64,000 nt of DNA from Pampinifervens sp037481935 (GTDB lineage Bacteria > Aquificota > Aquificia > Aquificales > Aquificaceae): assembly GCF_046159715.1 (NCBI RefSeq), contig NZ_JBJXCT010000009.1, positions 1-64,000 of the forward strand, given 5' to 3'. Numbering within the stretch: position 1 is the stretch's first letter; the number at the start of each line of letters is the position of its first letter. The position numbers and the translations under genes were made by a program. The notes beneath the pieces were generated by a model. It was not told where the DNA came from. It did not search any database and saw only the letters and a list, made by a program, of their open reading frames with translations. Of this stretch, positions 49,129 to 57,448 are shown one piece after another.

Positions 49129-51405
49129 ATGAAAACCCTCGCCTATGGTTTCCCAAAGCTGGGAGAGAAGAGGGAGTTCAAGAGCCTTCTGGAGAACTTC
49201 TGGAAGGGCAAGATTTCAGAAGCTGATTTCATAGATGGTATGAACTCTCTCAGGGACTGGATGGCAGAGCTTTACAGCTCCCATGTGGACCTTTTCCCCT
49301 CTGGAGAGCTCTCTTATTACGACTTTGTGCTTGATACGGCAATAACGCTGGGTGCGGTTCCCAAGAGGTTTGGAGATTACAGAGGGCTCGAGACTTACTT
49401 CCAGATGGCAAGGGGGGGTCAGGCTCTTGAGATGACCAAATACTTCAACACCAACTACCACTACCTTGTTCCAGAGCTCGAGAGCAAAAGTTTCAGGCTT
49501 TTGAAAAACATACCACTTGAGGAGTTCAGCCATTTTAAAAACAGAGGATACAGCCCCCTTCCAAAGCTTGTAGCTCCCTTCACCTTCCTCAAGCTCTCAA
49601 AGGTCCTCAAAAAATCCTCCACCTCCCAACTACCCCTCTACGAGCTTTCAAAACTGGAAAGCCAGAAGGACTTTGAAGAATACTTGAATGCAGTCTTCCC
49701 CGTATACGAGGAGCTTTTAAAGAGCCTGAAAGGTGCTGGTGCTCAGGCGGTGCTCATGGAAGACCCAGCCCTGTGTCTTGAGATGGAAGGATGGGAGTGG
49801 GAGCTGGTGCACGAAACTTACGGATGTCTGAGCAAGCATCTTGATGTATATGTGCTTACCTATTACGATAGCCTTTCAGATTACAGAAGGTTTGTGGACC
49901 TGCCAGTAAAAGCCCTTGGGCTTGACCTTGTTTCCAACGGAGAAAACCTCCAGAACCTCAGAAGGGAGGGCTTTCCCAAAGGTAAGGCACTCATAGCGGG
50001 CATAATAAACGGAAGGAACGTATGGAGGGCAAACCTCAGAGAAAAGTTAGGGCTTGTAGAGGAACTTTCAAAATACGCAGAAGACCTTATAATCTCCAAT
50101 TCCTGCCCCCTTTTCCACCTTCCTGTGAGCGTAGCTCCCGAAGATGCCCTTCCAGAGGGTCTCAGGGAAAGACTTTCCTTTGCAAGGGAAAAGCTCAGAG
50201 AGCTGAAAGTTCTCAGAGAGGCCTTTGAAGGGAAGGAGGAGGCTCTTAGGGAAGTGGAAGAATCAGAAAGGCTTGCCCTCCAGGCCTTTGGCATAAGGGA
50301 GGAGGTAAGAAAAAGGGTAGCACGTCTTACCCATAAGGACTTTGAGAGGGAAATGCCATATGCGGAGAGGATAAGGCTTCAGCAGGATATTCTCAGGCTT
50401 CCTCTCCTTCCTACCACCACCATAGGCTCCTTTCCACAGACGGAGGAGGTAAGAAAAACGAGGACTGCATACACCTCCGGAAAGATTACGGAGGAGGAAT
50501 ACAGGGAATTTATCAGAAAGCAGATAGAAGACCTTATAAAGGTTCAGGAAGAAATTGGGCTTGATGTGTTGGTTCACGGCGAGTTTGAAAGGACAGACAT
50601 GGTGGAGTTCTTTGCCCAGAAGCTGGAAGGCATTGCCACCACAAAACATGGCTGGGTGCTCTCCTACGGCTCAAGGGTTTACAGGCCGCCCATCATATAC
50701 GGCGATGTGCACAGACCAGAGCCCATGACAGTGGAGGAGATTGCCTATGCCCAGTCCCTGACAGAAAAGCCCGTCAAGGGCATGCTCACTGGACCTGTCA
50801 CCATCCTCAATTGGAGCTACTACAGGGAAGACATCCCAAAAAGGGAGATAGCCTACCAGATTGCTCTTGCCCTTCTTGAGGAAGTGAGAGACCTTGAGCA
50901 GGCTGGCATAAAGGTGATTCAGATTGATGAACCGGCTTTCAGAGAGGGAGCGCCTCTCAAGAGAAGGGACTGGCCAGAGTATTTTGACTGGGCGGTAAAG
51001 GCCTTCAGGCTATGCTCAAAGGCAAGGCCAGAAACTCAGATACACACCCATATGTGCTACAGTGAGTTCAATGAAGTTCTCCATTACATCTACCAGATGG
51101 ACTTTGATGTCATATCCATAGAGGCTTCTCGCAGCAAGGGAGAGATAATATCCGCCTTTGAAAACTTCAGAGGATGGGACAGACAGATAGGCATAGGTGT
51201 ATACGACATACACTCACCGGCTATCCCCACAAAGGAGCAAATCAAAGCTGTTCTTGAAAGGTCCATGAGGGTGCTTCCTGTGGAACTCCTCTGGGTAAAC
51301 CCCGACTGCGGCCTAAAGACCAGAAGATGGGAAGAGGTTATTCCTTCACTGAAAAACATGGTGGAGACCGCAAAGGAACTAAGGGAGGAGCTTGTCAGGG
51401 CATGA
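49129..51405 (+). CDS. metE: cobalamin-independent methionine synthase MetE
   Basis: MetE (758 aa) methylates homocysteine from methyltetrahydrofolate without B12. Two barrels: the N-terminal half starts MKTLAYGFPKLGEKREFK, the C-terminal half has LLPTTTIGSFPQTEEVRKTR and the zinc ligands in THMCYSEF and WVNPDCGLKTR plus HGEFERTDMVEFF. GGAGGTG lies 7 nt before the ATG 49129; the GTG at 49120 is part of that site. It is coupled to tkt by ATGA. Confidence 0.96.
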   Translation: MKTLAYGFPKLGEKREFKSLLENFWKGKISEADFIDGMNSLRDWMAELYSSHVDLFPSGELSYYDFVLDTAITLGAVPKRFGDYRGLETYFQMARGGQALEMTKYFNTNYHYLVPELESKSFRLLKNIPLEEFSHFKNRGYSPLPKLVAPFTFLKLSKVLKKSSTSQLPLYELSKLESQKDFEEYLNAVFPVYEELLKSLKGAGAQAVLMEDPALCLEMEGWEWELVHETYGCLSKHLDVYVLTYYDSLSDYRRFVDLPVKALGLDLVSNGENLQNLRREGFPKGKALIAGIINGRNVWRANLREKLGLVEELSKYAEDLIISNSCPLFHLPVSVAPEDALPEGLRERLSFAREKLRELKVLREAFEGKEEALREVEESERLALQAFGIREEVRKRVARLTHKDFEREMPYAERIRLQQDILRLPLLPTTTIGSFPQTEEVRKTRTAYTSGKITEEEYREFIRKQIEDLIKVQEEIGLDVLVHGEFERTDMVEFFAQKLEGIATTKHGWVLSYGSRVYRPPIIYGDVHRPEPMTVEEIAYAQSLTEKPVKGMLTGPVTILNWSYYREDIPKREIAYQIALALLEEVRDLEQAGIKVIQIDEPAFREGAPLKRRDWPEYFDWAVKAFRLCSKARPETQIHTHMCYSEFNEVLHYIYQMDFDVISIEASRSKGEIISAFENFRGWDRQIGIGVYDIHSPAIPTKEQIKAVLERSMRVLPVELLWVNPDCGLKTRRWEEVIPSLKNMVETAKELREELVRA

Positions 51406-53384
51406 ATAGGGACGAGCTTCTTATAAACACCATAAGATTTCTGAGCGTTGACCAGGTAGAGAGGGCAAAGTCAGGGCATCCGGGTATGCCCCTGGGAGCA
51501 AGCCATATAGCATATCTTATATTTGACCGCTTTCTGCGCTTTAACCCAGAAAACCCGGGCTGGATAAACAGAGACCGCTTTGTGCTCTCTGCAGGTCATG
51601 CCAGCGCCATGCTCTATTCTCTTCTTTTTGTGATGGGCTATGACCTCAGCCTTGAAGACCTCAGAGGCTTCAGACAGCTCGGTAGCAGAACGCCCGGACA
51701 CCCTGAAAACTTTCTGACCCCCGGTGTGGAGGCAACCACAGGACCCCTGGGCCAGGGTATAGGAAACGCGGTTGGCATGGCTCTTGCGGAAAAGTATCTT
51801 TCATCCCTCTTTAACAGGGAAGGGTTTCCTGTAATTGACCACTACACTTTTGCACTGGTGAGCGATGGGGACCTGATGGAGGGGGTTTCCTGCGAAGTTG
51901 GGGAGCTGGCAGCTCACTGGAGGCTAAATAAGCTTGTGGTAATATACGACAACAACGGAGTCTCCATAGATGGGCCCACATCCCTTGCCTGGTCAGAGGA
52001 TGTTTGCAAGAGGTTTGAGGCCTTTGGCTGGTATGTTCAGCACATAGAGGATGGCTACAACTTGCAGCATATAGAAAAGGCAATAGAGAATGCCCTAAGG
52101 CAGAAGGAAAGGCCCTCCTTCATATCGGTGAGAACGCATCTGGGCTATGGCTCACCAAAGCAGGATGATGCCAGCGTTCACGGTGCACCCCTTGGAAGAG
52201 AAAATGCTCTTCAGACAAAGAGAAATTTTGGCTGGCCAGAAGAAGAGTTTTATGTGCCGGAGGAGGCACTGGCATATAGAGAAGAGAGGATAAGGAAGGG
52301 TAGAGAGCTGGAAGAAGAATGGAACAGGCTTTTTGAAGCCTACAGGGAGAAGTATCCTCAGGAGGCAGAGCTTCTTCTGAAAGCCTTCAAAAAAGACTGG
52401 GGCGAGGAATACAGAAAGCACATTCCGGTCTTTACCGAACCTATGGCCACCCGTCAGGCAAGTGGGAAGGTGCTAAACGCCATAGCTCCCCATCTACCCA
52501 CCCTCTTTGGGGGCTCTGCAGACCTTTCTGAGTCCAACAACACATACCTGCATGGTATGGGCGATTTTTCTGGGGAAAACCCCACTGGAAGAAACATCCA
52601 CTTTGGCGTGAGAGAGCATGGAATGGGCACAATCCTGAACGGCATGGCATACCATGGGGGCATAATTCCTTATGGTGGAACCTTTCTCGTCTTTTCTGAC
52701 TACATGAGGCCCTCCATAAGGCTGGCCAGTATGGCAGGCCTTCAGGTGGTGTATGTTTTTACCCACGACTCTATAGGACTTGGTGAGGACGGACCCACTC
52801 ACCAGCCAGTGGAGCATCTGAGCTCCCTGAGGCTGATTCCAAACCTCAGAGTTATAAGGCCTGCGGATGCAGAGGAGACGGCCATAGCCTGGGACATGGC
52901 TATACAGAGAAAGGAAGGACCAACAGCCCTCATACTCACAAGGCAGAAATTGCCTCTCATAGACAGGGCAAAGTATCCACCCGCTGAAGGCATAAGGAGG
53001 GGTGCCTACACGCTTCTTGATTGCGATGGGTTTCCAGAGCTCATAATCCTTGCAAGCGGCTCAGAGGTGCATCCGGCCCTAAAGGCAGGCGAAATGCTCC
53101 AGCAGGAAGGTCTTAAGGTCAGGGTTATTAACATGGCAAGTTTTGAGGTTTTTGAGGAGCAGGAAGAGGACTATAAAAAGGCCCTTCTACCGCCAGAGAT
53201 AAAAAGGAGGGTGGCGGTTGAGGCAGGAAGGGGCCTTTGCTGGCACAGGTATGTGGGGACGGAGGGACTGGTGATAGGGCTTGAAACCTTTGGAAAATCC
53301 GCACCGGGTGATGTGCTTATGGAGTACTTTGGCTTTACCGCAGAAAGTATAATCAAAAGGATAAAAGAGCACTTCAGGCTATGA
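51402..53384 (+). CDS. tkt: transketolase
   Basis: Transketolase (660 aa) shuttles two-carbon units between sugar phosphates using thiamine diphosphate. The ThDP-binding GDGDLMEGVSCEV-type motif (SDGDLMEGVSCEVGELA), GHPGMPLG, HGAPLG and the second-half REHGMGTILNGMAYHGG and THDSIGLGEDGPTHQPVEHL are all present. ATG 51402 sits in an ATGA overlap with metE; longer in-frame starts lie inside metE. Confidence 0.97.
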   Translation: MNRDELLINTIRFLSVDQVERAKSGHPGMPLGASHIAYLIFDRFLRFNPENPGWINRDRFVLSAGHASAMLYSLLFVMGYDLSLEDLRGFRQLGSRTPGHPENFLTPGVEATTGPLGQGIGNAVGMALAEKYLSSLFNREGFPVIDHYTFALVSDGDLMEGVSCEVGELAAHWRLNKLVVIYDNNGVSIDGPTSLAWSEDVCKRFEAFGWYVQHIEDGYNLQHIEKAIENALRQKERPSFISVRTHLGYGSPKQDDASVHGAPLGRENALQTKRNFGWPEEEFYVPEEALAYREERIRKGRELEEEWNRLFEAYREKYPQEAELLLKAFKKDWGEEYRKHIPVFTEPMATRQASGKVLNAIAPHLPTLFGGSADLSESNNTYLHGMGDFSGENPTGRNIHFGVREHGMGTILNGMAYHGGIIPYGGTFLVFSDYMRPSIRLASMAGLQVVYVFTHDSIGLGEDGPTHQPVEHLSSLRLIPNLRVIRPADAEETAIAWDMAIQRKEGPTALILTRQKLPLIDRAKYPPAEGIRRGAYTLLDCDGFPELIILASGSEVHPALKAGEMLQQEGLKVRVINMASFEVFEEQEEDYKKALLPPEIKRRVAVEAGRGLCWHRYVGTEGLVIGLETFGKSAPGDVLMEYFGFTAESIIKRIKEHFRL

Positions 53385-53393
53385 CAATCGCCA

Positions 53394-53421
53394 TTGAAAG
53401 GATTTTCCTACCCCTTATCTT
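53394..53421 (+). promoter_or_regulatory. promoter for the TatD/radical-SAM gene
   Basis: TTGAAA (53394-53399) and TATCTT (53416-53421) with a 16-bp spacer; the -10 ends 9 nt before the ATG and no Shine-Dalgarno lies between, so the mRNA would be leaderless or nearly so. Confidence 0.5.
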
Positions 53422-53430
53422 TTTCTTGCC

Positions 53431-54795
53431 ATGATAGACACCCACTGCCATCTTGACCTTTTAAAAAAAGATGACCTTGAAGAGACCCTTCAGGACCGGG
53501 GTCTTGAATATCTAATAACGGTGGGCTATGACAGAAAAACCATAAAGAATGCCCTGAGGCTCTCAGAGGAGCACTCTCATGTTTTCTGTGCGGTGGGCTT
53601 TCATCCACATGAGGCGGATAAGGTCAGGGATGAAGACCTTCTCTGGCTCAGAGAGCTGGCTCAAAAACATCCTAAGGTAAAAGCCCTTGGAGAGATGGGT
53701 CTTGACTTCTACAAGGACTATTCTGACAGAAAGAGGCAGGAAGACATCTTCAGAAAGCAGATAGCCATAGCCAGAGAGCTTGGGCTTCCCATAGTGGTGC
53801 ACTCAAGGGATGCAGAGGAGGAAACCCTGAGAATTCTGAAGGAGGAGAAGGCTTACGAAGTGGGTGGTGTGATGCACTGTTTTACTGGCTCCTATGAATT
53901 TATGAAAGCCTGCGTGGACCTTGGCTTCTACATTTCCTATTCGGGCATAATTACCTACCCCAACGCCCAGGACCTGAGAGAGGTTGTAAAAAGGACGCCT
54001 ACCACAAGAATCCTCATAGAAACAGATGCACCCTTCCTTGCACCCCAGCCAGTGAGGGGAAGACCCAACAAGCCCCCCTATATTCGCTATACCGCAGAGG
54101 TCATGGCTCAGCTCATACCTAACTGCTCTTTAGAGGACGTGGAGAGGATGACCTCAGAAAATGCAAAGCTCCTCTTTAACCTTTCTACCAAGGGTCAGGA
54201 GGAGACCATAACCTACGTAATAACCAACAAGCTATACATAAACCTCACCAACAAGTGCAATCTTCACTGCACCTTCTGTCAGAGAGAGAGGGAGAGAAAC
54301 TTCATGGTTAAGGGCTACTGGGTCTGGGTCTCAAGGGACCCCACAGTGGAAGAAGTCATAAGGCAAATAGGAGACCCCAAGAAATACCAGGAAGTTGTCT
54401 TCTGCGGATACGGGGAGCCAACTCTAAGGTTCTCCGCCCTTAAGGAGATAGCAAAATGGATAAAGGAAAGGGGTGGAAGGGTAAGGGTTGACACCAATGG
54501 TCTCATGTTTACCTTCCTCCCGAAGGAAAAGCTCAAAGAGCTTAAAGGTCTTGTAGATGTATGGTCTGTGAGTCTGAATGCACCCGACAGGGAAACCTAC
54601 GACAGGGTCTGCAAACCAGCACAGCCTGACGCCTTTGAAAAGGTGATAGACTTTATAAAAACCGCAGTAATGGAGGGCTTTGAGGTGATAGCCACCGCTG
54701 TAGATTATGAAGGTGTAGATATGAAAAAAACAGAAGAACTTGCTCTTTCTCTGGGTGCAAAGTTCAGGGGAAGAATTTACGAGTCTGTAGGTTAA
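53431..54795 (+). CDS. TatD-type nuclease fused to a radical SAM domain
   Basis: A 454-aa fusion. Residues 1-255 are a full TatD amidohydrolase-fold nuclease: DTHCHLD, ALGEMGLDFY, VVHSRDAEEE, MHCFTGS and IETDAPFLAP give all metal ligands. Residues about 262-454 are a compact radical SAM domain with CNLHCTFC (C276, C280, C283) and the SAM-binding FCGYGEPTLR. The radical SAM part matches the TatD-associated radical SAM family, usually a separate neighbouring gene. The reaction is unknown; a link to nucleic-acid repair or modification is only suggested by TatD. Confidence 0.93.
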   Translation: MIDTHCHLDLLKKDDLEETLQDRGLEYLITVGYDRKTIKNALRLSEEHSHVFCAVGFHPHEADKVRDEDLLWLRELAQKHPKVKALGEMGLDFYKDYSDRKRQEDIFRKQIAIARELGLPIVVHSRDAEEETLRILKEEKAYEVGGVMHCFTGSYEFMKACVDLGFYISYSGIITYPNAQDLREVVKRTPTTRILIETDAPFLAPQPVRGRPNKPPYIRYTAEVMAQLIPNCSLEDVERMTSENAKLLFNLSTKGQEETITYVITNKLYINLTNKCNLHCTFCQRERERNFMVKGYWVWVSRDPTVEEVIRQIGDPKKYQEVVFCGYGEPTLRFSALKEIAKWIKERGGRVRVDTNGLMFTFLPKEKLKELKGLVDVWSVSLNAPDRETYDRVCKPAQPDAFEKVIDFIKTAVMEGFEVIATAVDYEGVDMKKTEELALSLGAKFRGRIYESVG

Positions 54796-54877
54796 GCAAA
54801 GCTTATAGCTTTTATAAGCACCCCTAATCTACAGAAAAAGAGGGAGCATGCTACAATTAATAGAGGAGGGTAAAGGA
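54796..54877 (+). promoter_or_regulatory. extended -10 and leader of the hypothetical gene
   Basis: TGC-TACAAT (about 54850-54858) is an extended -10, followed by AGGAGGG before the ATG at 54878. If used, the mRNA starts near 54865 with a short leader, which decides against the upstream ATG at 54848. Confidence 0.45.
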
Positions 54878-55303
54878 ATGATTGATGCAGATATTCTTCT
54901 TCTTGCCATAGTCAATATGGCGGAGGGTGTAAAAAATCTTATTGGAGATAAAGGTGCAAAGGCTGTGATGCGTGATGCGGGCAAACAGGCAGGACCAAAG
55001 CTACTGGAAAGTCTTATAGGACACTTTCCAGAGAACCTGCCAAAGGAGGAGGCTCTGAGACGCGCATGTGTAATACTTGAAGACCTTGGGTTTTCAAAAT
55101 CTTTGAGAAAAGAGGAGGGAAGAGTTATCGCAGAGGAGGATATATTCACAGATGCAATTGTGGGCGAGGACCTTATCAATTCTCCTGTGGTCTACTTCTT
55201 TGCAGGGCTCATAGAGGGCTTTGTTTCCTTCATGAGCGACCAGAAGGTGGTTCTTGTGCCAGAAGAGGTCCAAAGGGGCAGGATAGTCTACAGATACACA
55301 TGA
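54878..55303 (+). CDS. conserved hypothetical protein
   Basis: A 141-residue soluble alpha/beta protein beginning MIDADILLLAIVNMAEGVKN. Not recognised with confidence; the pattern of an N-terminal helix pair, GRVIAEEDIFTDAIVGEDL and a C-terminal strand region is loosely like small-ligand V4R-type domains. The start is fixed by AGGAGGG. It is followed by a PAP2 gene through an ATGA overlap, so it belongs to the envelope-lipid group. Confidence 0.6.
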   Translation: MIDADILLLAIVNMAEGVKNLIGDKGAKAVMRDAGKQAGPKLLESLIGHFPENLPKEEALRRACVILEDLGFSKSLRKEEGRVIAEEDIFTDAIVGEDLINSPVVYFFAGLIEGFVSFMSDQKVVLVPEEVQRGRIVYRYT

Positions 55304-55803
55304 TAAACATAGAGAAGGTCCCTTTCAATCACCAGCTTTTCTACATCATAAACCACAGCAGACATCCACTATTAGATGTTTTTTACAGATACTTTTACCT
55401 TCTCGGTAAGGGCTGGTTTGGTGCTTCCGTGGGTCTTTTTCTTTTTATTCTTGGAGACCCGAGGTTTATGAAGTATGTCCTTGCCATGCTCCTTCAGGCT
55501 CTTATAGTCAAGGCTCTCAAGTATACGGTAAGGGCAAAGAGGCCCTCTGCGGTTCTTGAAGATGTATACCTCCTTGAAAAGCTCAGGCTGAAATCTTTTC
55601 CCTCAGGGGACTCGGCCATGTCCATAACCGTAGCCCTCTGTCTCCTGAAGGGTTCACCCCTTCTGTTAAAGCCCCTTCTGTTTGCCTACCCTCTTCTTGT
55701 GGGTTATGGCAGGGTCTACATGGGTGCTCACTTTCCACTGGACGTGCTCGCTGGCTGGTCCATAGGTGCCTTATGTTTCCTTATGGTTTGCGTCATGTTT
55801 TAA
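55300..55803 (+). CDS. PAP2-family membrane phosphatase
   Basis: A 167-aa integral membrane lipid phosphatase. The three PAP2 motifs are present: KYTVRAKRPSA (K74-R81-P82), SFPSGDSAMS (101-104), and GRVYMGAHFPLDVLAG (R138, H144, D148). The second motif reads PSGD, not PSGH. Likely substrates are undecaprenyl diphosphate or lipid A phosphate. The ArnT-like gene begins inside its last 31 bases, suggesting a lipid-linked sugar pathway. Confidence 0.85.
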   Translation: MINIEKVPFNHQLFYIINHSRHPLLDVFYRYFYLLGKGWFGASVGLFLFILGDPRFMKYVLAMLLQALIVKALKYTVRAKRPSAVLEDVYLLEKLRLKSFPSGDSAMSITVALCLLKGSPLLLKPLLFAYPLLVGYGRVYMGAHFPLDVLAGWSIGALCFLMVCVMF

Positions 55804-57026
55804 TCCTTTCGCTCGTATTTTTCATAGTAGGAAACTGGATACTCTCTTTTACTTCTATTGACGAAGGAAGAAATGCAGATGCAGTCCAGAATATGCTGAA
55901 AAGTGGAGACCTTCTGTCCCCCATGTATAACTGCCAGCCCCGCTTTGAAAAACCACCTATGCTCTACTGGATGGCGATTCTTAGCTCATACCTTTTTGGC
56001 CTTAATGAGTTTTCTGCAAGGCTGGTCTCAGGTCTTTCTGCGATTGGTGTTGTATTCCTTACTTACAGGATAGCTCTTGAGTTCTTTTCAAGAGACATAG
56101 CCCTCAAAAGTGCCCTTATTCTTGCTACCTTCCCTCACATGTGGCTTGAGTCAAGGGCCTTTGTGCCAGAGATGCTCAACACCTTCTTTGCCATGCAAGG
56201 GCTCTATGCCTTCTTGAAGAGAAGGTTCACTCTGGGATGGATTGCCCTTGCCCTTGCCTTCCTTACAAAGGGTCCTGTGGGGGTAGTGCTTGCCCTGGGC
56301 ATATACTTTCTCTGGAGAAGAAGTTTCAACTTTCTCAGTCCAGTTGGCGTAGCCATCTTTCTCCTGCTTGGTTCCTCCTGGTATGTTTTCATGGTTGCCC
56401 AGCATGGATACGAGTATTTCTACAGATTTTTTGTATACGAAAACTTTATGAGATACACGGGGCAGAGGTCAACGCATCCCGCACCCTTCTACTACTATCT
56501 TGTTGTTATTGCGGTGGCAACCCTCTGGTATATACCCCTGTATCCAAAACTTATAAAAAGCTTCAGGAGAGATTGGATCCCCCTTCTGCTCTGGTTTTCC
56601 TTCGTCCTGGTGTTTTTCAGCCTTGCCAGAAACAAGCTTCATCACTACATACTTCTTTCCTACCCGCCCCTTGCAATCATGCTGGCTCATGTGGTAAGCG
56701 AAAGATACATGAAGGTTATAACAGGACTGTCCCTCGTAGCCCTGCTTCTTCTCATGCCACCCCTCTATCTCTACGAAAGGGAAAGGTTCGCACCAAAAGC
56801 CTATCCGGTGCTTAAGTCCTACCATGGTCTTCTCCACTTTTACAGGGCTGAGGATTCTGCCCTTGTTTTTTACTCGGGTAAGTGCATAAAAGGGCTGGAA
56901 GAGCCACTGCAGGCAAGGGGGATGGTAATAACAAGGGAAAAATACATGGATGAGCTCAGTCAGTGCAGACCCGTGTTAAAAGGAAGAGAGTTTGATGGGG
57001 TTTATGTTCTACTCATGTGCCCTTAG
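55773..57026 (+). CDS. ArnT/PMT-type glycosyltransferase (GT83)
   Basis: A 417-aa membrane glycosyltransferase with about ten helices. The first periplasmic loop carries the acidic motif SIDEGRNADAVQNML and FEKPPMLYWM, as in ArnT/PMT enzymes that move a sugar from a polyprenyl phosphate to lipid A or another acceptor. The sugar and acceptor are unknown. Coupled to the PAP2 gene; the GtrB-like enzyme at 44680 may supply its donor. Confidence 0.88.
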   Translation: MFPYGLRHVLILSLVFFIVGNWILSFTSIDEGRNADAVQNMLKSGDLLSPMYNCQPRFEKPPMLYWMAILSSYLFGLNEFSARLVSGLSAIGVVFLTYRIALEFFSRDIALKSALILATFPHMWLESRAFVPEMLNTFFAMQGLYAFLKRRFTLGWIALALAFLTKGPVGVVLALGIYFLWRRSFNFLSPVGVAIFLLLGSSWYVFMVAQHGYEYFYRFFVYENFMRYTGQRSTHPAPFYYYLVVIAVATLWYIPLYPKLIKSFRRDWIPLLLWFSFVLVFFSLARNKLHHYILLSYPPLAIMLAHVVSERYMKVITGLSLVALLLLMPPLYLYERERFAPKAYPVLKSYHGLLHFYRAEDSALVFYSGKCIKGLEEPLQARGMVITREKYMDELSQCRPVLKGREFDGVYVLLMCP

Positions 57027-57067
57027 AGGATTGAATTTATTTCATACAGAGCCTAAAATAGAAGCCT

Positions 57068-57448
57068 ATGGAGAGAAAATACGGAGAGATTGCCATAGAA
57101 GAGGCCCAGCTTGAACCCTGGGAAAACCCTACGCCTGAAAGGAACTACATGATTGAAATAACCTTCCCTGAATTCTCATGCCTCTGCCCACGCTCAGGTT
57201 ATCCCGACTATGCCACCATAAGGATAAGATACATACCGGATAAATACATCGTGGAGCTCAGGTCTCTAAAGCTCTGGCTCAACAAGTTCAGAAACCGCTA
57301 CATCTCCCATGAGCAGGCGACCAATGAAATATACACAGCCCTTCAGGAAACTCTCAAACCCAGATTTCTTGAGGTTATTGGGGATTTCAACCCAAGAGGG
57401 AACGTGCACACGGTCATAAAGGTCAGGAGTGACGAGAATTACGGATGA
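57068..57448 (+). CDS. queF: preQ0 reductase QueF (type I)
   Basis: QueF (126 aa) reduces preQ0 to preQ1 with NADPH in queuosine synthesis. The active-site Cys40 lies in FSCLCPRSGYPDYATI; Asp47 and the specificity region VELRSLKLWLNKFRNRYISHE complete the type I signature. TAAAAT (57054-57059) ends 8 nt before the ATG, probably leaderless. It converges on the transglutaminase gene with a 26-base overlap. No preQ1 riboswitch was seen. Confidence 0.95.
   Translation: MERKYGEIAIEEAQLEPWENPTPERNYMIEITFPEFSCLCPRSGYPDYATIRIRYIPDKYIVELRSLKLWLNKFRNRYISHEQATNEIYTALQETLKPRFLEVIGDFNPRGNVHTVIKVRSDENYG

Noticed and set aside
57027..57067. preQ1 riboswitch for queF
   Set aside because: No C-rich pseudoknot core is visible and the -10 box sits 8 nt before the ATG, leaving no leader.
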